Shown: positions 11,014 to 22,277, counted from the first letter of the stretch. The stretch: 64,000 nt of DNA from Selaginella tamariscina (GCA_003024785.1 PUQB01000048.1:186001-250000), one strand, 5' to 3'. The notes: generated from the letters alone by a model not told the origin. Made by a program: numbers and translations.

Positions 11014-14000
11014 ATGGCCAGAGTTACCTATGAAGGCATTGACAAAGATTTCCCAGTCGATGAAGATGGAAATGCTTTTGTGTTTGAACATGATCTTCAC
11101 ATTGCTTTCAACATTCCTTGTTGGTTCAGTATACATGTGGTTCAATTGATGTCAGTTTCTGCGAGTTCTGGAGAAGATGTGGAGTTGTTACCAGAAGGCA
11201 ATGCATCAAACCAGTTTGTCTTTTACACATTGTGCCCGGCAAAGGGCCCGTTGTTCAGGTTGCGGACAGAGGAGCGTGAGGAATCCATGCTGGTGTGTCT
11301 TCTAAGAGCAGACAAATGTAGGATAGGGAAGGATCTCATTGGTTCGTCTGAAGTTAAACGAGTCTCTGAACTACCGCAGATATACAATGGAAATGTCATT
11401 TACGAACTTCCCCCTAAGACAGAAAGCACAGAGAAGTACTCGGGGATGAATCGCAAGGATGGCTGCTACCATTGGACACACCCGAGCACAACACACTGGC
11501 ATGTTCCGGCGCGAGTCAGTCGAAGTTCATGTGTCGGACATCTCAATGCATCAATCCTACCTGCCCCTACTTGGCTTTTGAGAAGAAAGCAAATGAATGT
11601 CACTTCAAGGGTGCTGTGGAGAAGGCAAAGACAACTGAGACAGGCAAAGTAATAGGCATAAATGTAAGCATTGTGGAGAGGAGCCATTGCTGGTGCACAC
11701 TTGTCCGGCTTATGTGTACTACATTCTGCCAGACGACATTTCTTTTACAAGGTTGTTCATTCACAGAGGTGTTCATCAGCATCCAGTCAGCCCCTCAGTG
11801 TCAGCTTCAAACGTTCAGCGAGCCAGATCTAGTGTCAGCAACGTGGTAAAGAGCAGTCCGAACCAATCAACGAGTGATTGAGTTTCAAGCCGCGCGTGAG
11901 CTCATCTTTGAAGAACTTTTCAAGGAAGAAGGAGAAGTCTCGTACACTGGTTTACTCTCAAAACTTGAACCTCTAACAAACCATCGAAGGTATTTTTTTT
12001 AGATCTCTAACACTGACGTGACCTTTTCTTTAGGACTCGGGACTGGATTACACAATCAAGACAGAAGGAGACACACTTTAGAGAGGGTTACGAGGGTCTT
12101 CTGGAGCTGAAGACAAAGCTGCCAATACCTTTCATTCACGTCATACATGTTCCAGGGATGGAACTGCATGGTGCTGAGGAGCAGCCTCTGATCTTCAAAA
12201 TGACAGTTGAGGGACCGGGTTCAGGAGTTGAGTACATCAGAAGGTGTCAAAGTGGAGGAGACCTTCATGATCAATGGGTTGTTCTGGACCACACGCACCG
12301 CATACCAGACTGGGCGACAATTGGAATACACCTTTATGACCCATTGTAAGTTGTAAAACTCTTCATAACACTTTCTAATCTTCGTTATCTAACGCTCTCT
12401 TGCAGTGTCAGATCCATGGTGACTATAGCTTACGCAGATATGTGCCGCGAAGATAATGTTGCAGTGCTGAAGTTCTTGAACACAATGCTAGAGGTTTGTA
12501 AGAAGTTTGGAGAATGTCAACTTTGCTGGTTTCATGTCGGATGAGGCTGGAGCGATATGGATAGCCTTGCGCCAAGTATTCAACAACGGAGCAAAGATGA
12601 AAGGGAGGGAAAGAAGCTGTCTGTTTCACTTTATGCAATCCGTGCGTCAGGTGACAAAGAAATGGATCGCAGAAGAACATCGCGAAGAACACATGAAGCT
12701 TGCTCGTGCCTGGCCTGCAGCACTGAATGAACAATCTAAGAAAGAACAACTGGCAATTCTCGAGTCTTTTTGGGAAGGACGAGCGTCAAACATTCGAGCT
12801 TTGAAGACATGGCTGTCTTGGTGGATCAGGCATGAGGACCACATCTCCATGGCGGAACTGGGAGACATGACAGAAGAAGGACTCGCGAGCGTTCCAACTA
12901 CAAACAATGCTGAAGTGATTCACGCGAGAGCAAGAAGAGCAAGATTGGCCAAAAGAGTACCACTGCTGGAGGCGACAATGTTAGACCTCACCGATGCAGT
13001 TATGCAGAGTGCGAAGGTGAAAGCGGCAATAGAAGGGAGGTATACAGGGTCAGGGCCTTCGAAGGAAACTCTGTTGAAACGAGTGCAACGCAAACTCTCT
13101 GAGGGGAAAAGTGTATCTCCATCAACAATTATCAATCTGGTGGAAGGCGAGGAACACTTGACCAGCCCGGAGTTCACGAGTACCACTAACGTTCGAGTGC
13201 AAACTGTTAGGAGAACAGTCACAGGAACAGAACAGTCTGATGCTCGACGTTCACACAGACATGATGTAGAGTACACAGAGCGGGTGGTCCAAAACAACAG
13301 GAGAAAGAGGTTAAGGTTCGAAGAGGTTTCGGAGAGAGAGATTGCTCAAACAGAGTGGGCCATCAGACGAATCGGAGCATCCAGTAAGGTTAAGTGTTTG
13401 GGGATGAATCAGGAAGGAACTGCTCTGTGTGGAAAACCAATCGGTTATCCAAGCAGAGTGCCAGCACCAGGATTCTATGGAAAACGAATGTACATTGATG
13501 CCTTGGGGAATGAGGAGTATGTACAACAGATGATGTGGTTCTGCCCAAAAGATTCAGGGTGTTTCACGCGGCCAAACGGCAAAATTCTTCGGTCACGAAT
13601 TCCAACACCACCAACGGTTTGGCCTGTGCTCAAGGAAACGAAGCTGACAAGTGAGGAGGTCAGAGAACTACAGGATGCAGGCTTTGTTCTGGAAGGTTTA
13701 CAGGGGATGGCAGGAAGAGTAGATGAGGGTCAGAAGGACAAAACACCATCGCCACCACGTGGAGCTGGATCTACAACAATTCCACCTTTCGAAGGACGTA
13801 TGGTTCGGACTCCAACAAAAATGTCTAAGGAACAAGAGAAGAATTTCCGCAAGGCCAAGACGTTTTTAGGTTGTGTGCGAAATGTTGAAGTGACAGCTAG
13901 AGGACGGAAGGAGGCTTTCGTTGTGTCGGCAGGAAATGACTCTGCAAAGGTGACTATTAATACTTATCCTTCATGCAGTTGTTCTACATTTCAGAAGAGC

Positions 14001-14168
14001 AAAAGTTGGAGCCCATGTGTACACATGTACTTCGTCTATAGCCGTGTGCTTGGCTTGAACCCGGAAGTCACATATTTTCTACAAAGGCGATCGCTCAGTG
14101 ACATGGAGGTCCACCGTTTGCTGGTGAATTGCAACAGAGTTCATGACCCACCGGTGCTACAAGGATAA
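11014..14168 (+). pseudogene. MULE transposase (zinc finger, DDE core, SWIM domain)
   Basis: The ATG at 11014 opens an exon (MARVTYEGIDKDFPVDEDG) of unknown N-terminal character. A zinc-finger segment follows, with CINPTCPYL and CKHCGEE then HRGVHQHP near 11663-11790, resembling the WRKY-GCM1 fingers known in MULEs. Introns with GT-AG ends fit at 11990-12033 (44 nt) and 12346-12405 (60 nt). The catalytic core shows the first Asp in LDHTHRIPD (about 12285), the second in SDEAGAIW (about 12537), the CxxH box CLFHF, and the Glu in TTNNAEVIH (about 12910). A long exon (about 12507-14168) ends with a SWIM finger, CSCSTFQKSKSWSPCVH (about 13975). Frame changes near 11480, 11655 and 12500 are not explained by obvious introns, so this copy is probably inactive, although most of its length is well kept. 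Confidence 0.85.
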
Positions 14169-14195
14169 ATGGTTTAGGGTTTAGGATAATGCTTT

Positions 14196-14344
14196 ATTAA
14201 GCCAGTCGGCATATTAAAAAAACTTATATATTCTAGAATATTCTTGAGAATATTCTAGAATATGCTAGAATAACCCTAGAATATCCGAATATACTAGAAT
14301 AATATGAAGCCTCCTGAGCCGGAGCCTCCTTTTCGCCGAGACCC
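14196..14344 (-). repeat. Right terminal and subterminal repeat of the MULE
   Basis: It holds CAGTCGGCA, clusters of AATATTCTAGAATAT-type repeats, and the terminal GAAGCCTCCTGAGCCGGAGC block ending GAGACCC. The same block ends the deleted copy at 17079. Confidence 0.75.
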
Positions 14345-14398
14345 TGTTAAAACTAGCTATTTAAATCACTATCAAAATTAGGGCAGATTAGCTTTTGA

Positions 14399-14462
14399 TC
14401 CTGGTTTTAGGGTTTAGGGTTTTGGGTTTAAGGTTTAGGGTGGTTTAGGGTTTAGGGTTTAG
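14399..14462. repeat. Degenerate interstitial telomere-like TTTAGGG tract
   Basis: About eight imperfect copies of the plant telomere unit TTTAGGG, with variants GGTTTAGGG and TTTTGGG, lie 55 bp beyond the MULE right end. The tract is short and flanked by ordinary AT-rich DNA, so it is an interstitial tract and not a chromosome end. Confidence 0.7.
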
Positions 14463-15210
14463 CAAATGACCTTTAGTGTGTGTAATCGAGAATGATGTGT
14501 ATTCAATATAAAGGATACTTCCAACGTTAGCAAATCCTTCCTTATATACAGAAACGTTCCAGTATGTACATTTAGAATATACTTAAAATATATGACCCGT
14601 GGAGTATGTACCTTCATAATATACTTAAAATATATTCATGGAAAAGAGAGTATATATATTGTATTAAATCATATTATTAATTTTAAAATTAAATTCATAA
14701 ATTATTAATTTAAGCTTTATTAAGATTTAAATTATGAATTTAAGATTTTCATGTTCAAATGTTAAATATTAAAATTAAAATTAAAACTTACATCTTACAT
14801 TTGAAATGATGTAATGAATTCATGGATTGTTGTAATGTGTGTTGTTATTTTGGGGTTGGGGATTGCAGATGATGATAATGTAAAAGGTTGGATAAGCAAT
14901 GAGTTTCATTTAATTTTTTTACAAGTTAGGATTAAAACAGCTTATTTAAAGTTAAAATTATGTGGGAATTGAAACACACAAGCTTGGTGTAGGGAGGTTG
15001 GGACTTTAAAGTATAGATTAAGAAAAGAGGGTAATTTTTCTCATTTTGAACCAATGACATATGATGGAGATGGATATAGTGTGAAGAATGTGAATTGGAA
15101 TTAGGAAAGAGAAGAAGAATTTAATATAGAATTTTCATAGGAGTCACCTTACGTCAATCTTTTCTGCTACTTTTGTCCATGTTCAAGTTGATCAACTCAA
15201 TGTAAATGGC
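14463..15210. other. AT-rich spacer
   Basis: AT-rich non-coding DNA; nothing recognised. Confidence 0.55.
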
Positions 15211-15450
15211 TTGAAAGGTAACTTTCACCCCAGGCTCCAGAAACCAATTGCTTAGACAATAGAAACTCACATGCTCTACGAATGCTTAAGCAAGTTTCAT
15301 GGGTTTTCCCAGCAGCAGTTAAACCACCAATCGCAAACCAGGTGCCATAAGTGAAGCAAACTCCCCAAGAACCATACCTATATACGATTGAAAAACTTGT
15401 ATTTGATCAAAAGAAGAACAATACCAGGATCCATCAGCAACAACAATAGG
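15211..15450 (-). pseudogene. Oxidosqualene cyclase exon fragment (inverted copy 1)
   Basis: On the minus strand two exon pieces flank a GT-AG intron at 15378-15424 (47 nt). Spliced, they read [18 protein letters not shown], then [16 protein letters not shown] and [15 protein letters not shown]. This is the conserved C-terminal block of plant oxidosqualene cyclases (cycloartenol synthase family), which fold 2,3-oxidosqualene into sterols or triterpenes. The rest of the roughly 750-residue enzyme is absent, so it is a fragment. Keeping the intron argues for a DNA-level copy and against a processed pseudogene. A nearly identical inverted copy lies at 17090-17425. Confidence 0.85.
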
Positions 15451-16118
15451 ACGAGCTTTTGGAGAACACAATAAGGGAAGTGGACCGGCTTAAAGATAGC
15501 ACACCGAACCAAGGCAAGCTTGTTGAGGATTATTAACAAGCAAACGAGAGAGGTAGCAAAGCTCTTAAAGCAGGCAAAAGTTTAATTTTTTAATGTTTAA
15601 ATCAACAATTTATCAATACATAATATTCAACAATAATTATTACATCTTTAGAATTAAAATGTTGATTATAAATTTACTACACAATTTCATGCTCAATGTT
15701 ACACGGAACTTATATAAATAATATTAAATTTAATCAAGCTTCTTTTCAAACTATTAATAACTTCTCATATTATAATATTCAAACCGAGATTGAGAAAAAA
15801 AAATCATCTCACAAACACACGCACACACACAAAAAAAATTACTTACACGCACGCACCCACACACAAATCATAAAGCTTAAAATAATTCACACACACACAC
15901 ACACAAACCACACAACACAAACACACACCACACCTTGTTGAGGAGGAAAACGGAATTTGAGGAAATAGTTCGCTTCATTACTGATTTGAAAATGCTTCTT
16001 CTCAGCTATTCAATCCAGCAGAGACATTTGGAGACATAATACTTGACTATCCGTAAGTCTGCTTTTGTTTTTCTTGCTGAAACAATTCTAGTTTTGTTTA
16101 AAATTGTAGATATGTGAG
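15451..16118. other. Spacer with CA-repeat block
   Basis: AT-rich non-coding DNA with a CA-type microsatellite (about 15812-15934). The stretch from 16110 to 16118 is the left 9-bp target duplication of the next element. Confidence 0.6.
15812..15934. repeat. (AC)n-rich microsatellite
   Basis: Interrupted ACACAC runs with CACGCA variants. An open frame across it is only repeat-coded His-Thr and is not a gene. Confidence 0.85.
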
Positions 16119-17079
16119 GAGTGCCGCCATTTTGGAGGCTTGGGGCCCAGGAGACCTGGGTCGAATATTCAAGAATATTCTAGAATATTTTGGAATATTC
16201 TAGAATATTTTGGAATATTCTTTTTAGTCGGCAGTATTGGCCTCAGTCGGCAAAAAAGAATTCTATTAAAACTGTTGTATTTTTATCTTTTTTTTTTTAT
16301 ATTAGCTTAATTTATTACTCAATATACATTAGCTGGTGACTGCTCAAGGAAACAAAGCTGACAAGTGAGGAGGTGAGAGAACTACAGGATGCAGGCTTTG
16401 TTCTGGAAGGTTTACAGGGGATGGCAGGAAGAGTAGATGAGGATCAGAAGGACAAAACACCATCGCCACCACGTGGAGCTGGATCTACAACAATTCCACC
16501 TTTCGAAGGACGTATGGTCTGGACTCCAACAAAAATGTCTAAGGAACAAGAGAAGAATTTCTGCAAGGCCAAGACGTTTTTAGGTTGTGTGCGAAATGTT
16601 GAAGTGACAGCTAGAGGATGGAAGGAGGCTTTCGTTGTGTCGGCAGGAAATGACTCTGTAAAGGTGACTATTAATACTTATTCTTCATGCAGTTGTTCTA
16701 CATTTCAGAAGAGCAAAAGTTGGAGCCCATGTGTACACATGTACTTCGTTTATAGCCGTGTGCTTGGCTTGAACCCGGACGTCACATATTTTCTACAAAG
16801 GCGATCGCTCAGTGAGATGGAGGTCCACCGTTTGCTGGTGAATTACAGTAAAGTTCATGACCCACTGGTGCTACAAGGATAAATGGTTTAGGGTTTAGGA
16901 TAATGCTTTATTAAGCCAGTCGGCATATATTAAGCCAGTCGGCATATTAAAAAAACTTATATATTCTAGAATATTCTTGAGAATATTCTAGAATATGCTA
17001 GAATAACCCTAGAATATCCGCGAATATATTAGAATAATATGAAGCCTCCTGAGCCGGAGCCTCCTTTTCGCCGAGACCC
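16119..17079 (+). mobile_element. Internally deleted MULE derivative with 9-bp target duplication
   Basis: This 961-bp element is flanked by perfect direct repeats ATATGTGAG (16110-16118 and 17080-17088), the 9-bp target duplication usual for Mutator-like elements. The left 200 bp match the left end of the MULE at 6285. At about 16336 it jumps to the last part of the transposase, open from 16373 to 16882 and including the SWIM finger CSCSTFQKSKSWSPCVH. It then runs through the right end, with one short duplication containing CAGTCGGCATAT. It lacks the catalytic core, so any movement would have depended on a full-length relative. Its transposase part differs only slightly from the long copy, so the two separated recently relative to other repeats here. 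Confidence 0.92.
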
Positions 17080-17089
17080 ATATGTGAGT

Positions 17090-17425
17090 GCACATCAGCC
17101 TGTATTCAAGCTTTATGCTTGTTCAGAGAAATATATCCCGGTGTTCGAACTAAAGGATTCAAAAGGGCTGCAAGTTCATTGAGAGAATGCAAAGACCCGA
17201 TGGATCCTGGTATTGTTCTTCTTTGATCAAATACAAGTTTTTCAATCGTATATAGGTATGGTTCTTGGGGAGTTTGCTTCACTTATGGCACCTGGTTTGC
17301 AATTGGTGGTTTAACTGCTGCTGGGAAAACCCATGAAACTTGCTTAAGCATTCGTAGAGCATGTGAGTTTCTATTGTCTAAGCAATTGGTTTCTGGAGCC
17401 TGGGGTGAAAGTTACCTTTCAATAC
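17090..17425 (+). pseudogene. Oxidosqualene cyclase exon fragment (inverted copy 2)
   Basis: Exon pieces ending at 17209 and starting at 17256 flank a 46-nt GT-AG intron. Spliced, they read [35 protein letters not shown] and [15 protein letters not shown], the C-terminal core of plant oxidosqualene cyclases. Upstream, LFREIYPG-like residues continue the family match but in a shifted frame, so the coding is broken. About 230 bp is nearly identical to 15211-15440 in inverted orientation, with the deleted MULE sitting between the two arms. Confidence 0.85.
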
Positions 17426-19039
17426 AAAAATCTAATCTCCACCCATGTGCAATTGTTGCTCATCCTTAATCTGTCCACTCTTCATCTCAACTAACACATT
17501 TCTATGCACTAAATTGTTTTCCTTTGTAATGCTATCACAAAAGTTATAAGTATAATTATTAAAACCATCTTTGAAGAACCTTTATCATGTCGAAAAGTCC
17601 CATCGATTCATGTTAAAGAAGTTTTGCATGATATAGACGTGGTGGTGTGCTATTCTTCGAAGTCCTAACTATCATGTTATGCAATCTACTTATTATAAGT
17701 ATATTAAGACTTGTGAAAGCCCCAACATAGCAACTTTTCTGGTTTAAATAAACAAAATGTCAATTGAACTTATTTAGGTTCTATAGATATATGTAAAGAA
17801 TATACATACGTTGAAATTTACTTATATTTTCTTCATATAAAAACACATGTAAAATTAATTAAATATTAATTCAACTTACTTAAGTCCTTTGGATGGTTTA
17901 AACTTTCACTTGCCTTAGCTTGACCTATAGTCCAAATAACAATGTGAAATCATATTAACTTTATTTTATTTACATAAATGACTTATATTAATCTTAAAAT
18001 TTGTATATCATAATAAGATAAACTTACTTAGTTTTGACATGAAATGTCAATTGTGATTTTGGTTTAGTATAATAAAACTTTGAAGGCCTTCCTAGTTAGA
18101 CAATTCAAAATGCCTTGCCTTTAAAATTCTTCTCTTGTTGTACAACTTTACTGTGTTGATTACAAGTAAGGTGGTTTAACATGTTTTTCTCAATCAAGCC
18201 TATTAATATAATATAATAAATAATATATTAATTATAATATAGCAAATGAACACACATAAATTTTAATACATGAGGATGGAAATATGCGAATACTAACTTT
18301 ATCTATGACACAATTGATGTATACATCGTTCAACTTCAATAATCTCTAAGTGTGTTATTTGAAAGCTTAAAATCACAAAAATATTTATTGCAAAACTCCA
18401 CAATTGTTAACATCGCAATATCAACTTGCTTCTTATTTTCTTTAGCAATCAATATTAGTGTTTAATGTCATTGTTCCTTAGTTTTAGTATCAAAAATGTG
18501 TTTAATTTAATATCCAATTTAGAAACATTATCACTTCATTTGTTAAGATATTCATATTATACACTTTAAAAGTATTTGTGACTGTCTTTTCAAAATTAAT
18601 TATAAATAACTTAGCAAAGTATAATATAATATTTATTTAACATTGAGACAAAAGTGCTTAATATTATAGTTTAGGGATGATCATGTGGGATGACCATAAT
18701 CATGAAATAAAAAGACTTAAAAAAGTAATTTAAGTATGACACTTTGGTATGTGGTATTTTAGTGTTGAAATTTAAAATACGTTTTTAAGTTAATTAAAAA
18801 ATTAGAGGTTTTCTCAATACATTGTTGGGGAAACAATGTGGTGCTTTACGAAATTGTTAGGTGTCCAAAATGAATAATGTATTTTAATTCAACATATTAA
18901 ATTAAATATTTTATTCATGTTTTGAGTTTTACTGAATTATGAAATATAATTGAAACATGAGGTTAATATGACATTTTGGTGTTATGATAACATACGACAA
19001 GGTTATCAATTATGTTAAATTTTAAAGAATAAAGTAAAC
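17426..19039. other. AT-rich spacer
   Basis: Strongly AT-rich non-coding DNA; no gene, RNA or repeat recognised. Confidence 0.6.
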
Positions 19040-19662
19040 CCTTATTTTTTGTTAATCTAGAGGCTGACAATCAACATTAATTAGAAGCCTCCAATATAAA
19101 TTCTAGTAAAGTCTAAAAATTATCTATGATGTTGTCTACATTTGGGTGATAGACTTTACAAATTTGCAAAGGTTTCTAGGACTTCATGTTACAAGTGGTG
19201 CCTTTGGTAATTAAGTTTACAACTTAATGAATGATGATTCTAAAATACTTGGTTTTGCATAATATAAATGTTGTAACTAAAATGGGAATGTCTATAGTCC
19301 CATTTTCTTAATATTTAATAATTTTAATTATTTAATTAGCATTTTTAATATAAAGAAATAATTTTTAGAATAATATATGTTTTAAAAAAGATTATTCTTT
19401 TAAATGTATATTTAAAATATTAATAATTAGTACATAAGTATTAATTAAAGATTTTTTTTATATTTCCATTTTCATGTATCATTCCCATTTTAGTTATAAC
19501 GTTTATTAATGTAAAAGGGATAATGAAGATTATGTGAGTTTTTTGTTGACTCCATACAAAGTGATATGTTTAGTTTTGATTAATTTTCTTTTAACATTAT
19601 CTAATTTTAGAGTTAGAGTTATCCGTTAATGAGGATGTTGACATTTTTAAAAGTAAAGAATA
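19040..19662 (+). mobile_element. GyB2: 3' internal end of a GyB element
   Basis: This non-coding stretch aligns with 34840-35197, the region between the pol gene and the 3' LTR of GyB1 (shared GAGGCCTCCAATATAAATTT-like segment and GACGTTGACATTT motif). Nothing of its coding part remains. It is the oldest visible layer of the nested stack. Confidence 0.75.
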
Positions 19663-19979
19663 TGTCATAGTTTTTATTATGATTGTTATTTACTTTGAAA
19701 GTTGATTATTGTTACATACTGAAATATGTTGATGACTCCTAAATGTTGAGGAAATAGGTTTGTTTCATGCACTTGAGTATCTGGTGATGGTCTCATTGGA
19801 TGTCATTAGGTATTTATAAAAAAAACTCTAAGCAAAGTAAACACTTCCATCTAAAAAACTCTCCCCTCATTTTAATAGTGAGTTTGATGTGTCTGATATG
19901 GCTATAAACACCCCTAGGGTTTTCTTAATCTATGCTCTAAACCCCTCATAATAGGGTTTAGGGATAGGTTGTCATAATT

Positions 19980-22277
19980 TTTACTATGACTTGACCTTTT
20001 ATTTTGGATGTTGATTGTTATTTACTGTACTATGTTGATGAATCCTATATGTAGTAGGAAATATGCCTGTTCAGTGCACTTGGGTATTTGGTGATAGTCC
20101 GGCCAGGTGTCATTAGGTATTTGTAAGAAACTCTAAGTAAAGCTAGAATGTACCTTCTAGAAAACCCACCCCCAATTTTGACATCCCGGTTAGGCTAATT
20201 GGTTAATGCAGATGAGTTTGGCGTGTAAAGTAAGATTAGGAACACCCTTAAGGTTAACCTAGCCCTAGGGTTTCCCTAACCCACGCAGGTTTTAGGGTTA
20301 GGAGTTAGGCTAAGTTAAACACTCATCTCGTTAACTAAATAAGGGGCTAGCTAATTCCGTGCCAACCCACTTGCAAAGAGGGGGAGGGGGAGGGGGGGCT
20401 CCGTCACATAAGTAAGGTAGAGTATGAGTAGGAGAGCTCCTGGGTTCATGATTAAGTTTGTTGCTCTTTTGTTAGTGCAAGCTTTAGTTTGTATCATTAA
20501 AGTACAACCCTTTATTGTGATGCTCTAACTTCCAAATGACAAGGGTATGTCCCACCTTCGAGGTAGCTCACCCTTAACGTTGGCGAATCCATGCATGGAA
20601 GGTCTTGTTGGAATGCACGTTCCAAGAGGCAGAGGTTGAGGCTTGTCTTTAGCCTCCTCCTCCTCCACGTCAAGTTAGGTGAGCACTCATGGCCAAGCAA
20701 GGCACATCTATGTCCTTTGTCCAATTGTGGGCATGGGATCTTGTTTGATAGGTTCACATTACCCAATTTCTAAGGGTTCACTAAGGGGTTTTAGAGTTGG
20801 CATTTAGGAGCCACATTTGTGGCACTTGATGTAACTCTTAAATCTAAGGATGATGTCAAGCCACGATCCAGGAACTAGAAAGAGAACAGGATTCCAAGAA
20901 CAGGAAGGCTTGACTCAGGAGCAGGACCGGGAGCATGATAGGAACTAGGAACAGAAACAAGATGGATTCAGGAGCAAGACAGGATCAGGATAGGATCCGA
21001 GAGCAAGACAGGAAGGCGCAGGACAGGATCCAGGAACAGGACAGAAACAGGATAGGATCCGGGAACAAGACAGGAGCAGGACAGGATCCATGAGCAAGAC
21101 AGGAAACAGGAGCGAGACAGGAGTAGGACAAGAAACAAGACAAGACGAGATTGATCGGTGTTGATAGTAACTGATTGTACAACAATTAGGTCGGAGCTTT
21201 TATGCTCACAACTCCAAGAGCTAATCTAGGCATGAGTGCTAAAAGTGGTTGCATGCATGCAAAGTGACTGCATGCATGCAGAGGCTAAGATGAGTCCACA
21301 TGTCCCTTATCCTCTAGGCATATCCTGTGGCATATCCTGTAGGAATATCCTGCAACTGTATCCTGTATCCGGAATCCCTGTAGGAATCTCCTGTAGGAAA
21401 ATCCTACAACCCATATCCTGTATCCGGAATCCTGTATCCTGTATCGGGTCGTGACAGATGATAGCCCACATCGTGGAAGATATTGTCACAAGGAGATGTG
21501 ACACTAGGCTAGACGTCACACGATATAACACCCAAGGCATGCCCTTTGGGTTGTGTCATGGGTTTGTTGCCAAGTGGTTGGATACTTTAGCAAACATGCA
21601 TGTTTGTGCTCGCACTAGGGTGCTAAGCTTTGGGCATCTGCTCAAGGGAGGTTAGGTTTTGTAACTGGGTGTGCTTTGGCACACTTAGGTAAGGGAGTGT
21701 TCTCCTTAGAAACCAAGGGTTGAACAATCTAAACTTGTTAGCATGAGCCTTTTTGTGAGGCACTCATAAGGTTATGTACTTAGGGTTATCCAAACCTAGC
21801 TTTAGGGAGTTTACTTAGCAGAACACTCGTGTTCGCCGATGGCGCACACTCATGTCCTTGGTTTAGGGTATGACTTGGCCACTCAAACCCTTAGTGGTTA
21901 ATCATGGTTCAAGGTACCCCTTGTCGCCCTAAAGGAGTTGTACTCCCCGATGAGGGTGATTCCTCAAGGGGTAAATGATGATGCCTTTGCTATGTCACGG
22001 GGGTATGCGTGAGACACATCTCTTTTGTGGGGTTAAGGCATAAGCCTATCTAGGTCTACTAAGATAGGATCCTAAAGTCTACTCAGGATATCCTCTAGGT
22101 TCGGGGGATGGTCATTCTAGGGGACTTAGGTTAGGACTCTAAGTCTTCTATTCAATTAGGCATTTGAGTCAGACTCTTGGGTCAACTTGAAAGACTTAGT
22201 GTTGCTCACATAGGGGAATTGATGCCGAAAGGCCACTTGCCGGCCACGTGTTAACCCTCCAGGTTAAAACTCTTACA
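19980..22277 (+). repeat. Solo GyB-type LTR (interrupted by a GyA solo LTR)
   Basis: It starts TGTCATAATTTTTACTATGA and ends GGTTAAAACTCTTACA. Flanks are TAGGT on the left and TAGGC on the right, a 5-bp target duplication with one difference. After removing the nested GyA LTR and its duplication the length is about 1,690 bp, the same as the solo LTR at 35861-37553. No internal region is present, so it is a solo LTR left by recombination between two LTRs. Confidence 0.85.
20854..21456 (-). repeat. Solo GyA LTR, minus orientation
   Basis: On the plus strand it starts TGTCAAGCCACGATCC and ends CGGGTCGTGACA, the complement of GyA termini. It is flanked by a perfect 5-bp duplication GATGA (20849-20853 and 21457-21461). 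It contains many GCAGGACAGGA-type minisatellite units, the ATGCATGCA blocks and the TATCCTGTAGGAA repeats typical of the family. Confidence 0.92.

Larger units (their letters stand above)
6285..14344. mobile_element. Mutator-like DNA transposon (MULE), two divergent genes
   Basis: The ends were fixed by comparison with the deleted copy at 16119-17079, which has clean 9-bp target duplications. The left end begins GAGTGCCGCCATTTTGGAGG. The right end, read inwards, begins GGGTCTCGGCGAAAAGGAGG. They form a degenerate terminal inverted repeat of about 36 bp sharing GGAGGCT and CAGGAGG blocks, followed on both sides by clusters of GAATATTCTAGAATATTC and a CAGTCGGCA motif. Inside are a minus-strand gene (6855-9566), a hairpin array (9567-10530) and a plus-strand transposase (11014-14168). 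The flanking 9-mers (CAAGCTCTC and TGTTAAAAC) do not match, so one flank has changed or the element is a recombinant. Both genes carry frame breaks. Confidence 0.85.

Noticed and set aside
14399-14462. Telomere
   Set aside because: The tract is short, degenerate and flanked by non-telomeric DNA on both sides.
15696-15941. Open frame across the AC repeat
   Set aside because: The product is repeat-coded His-Thr with no other support.
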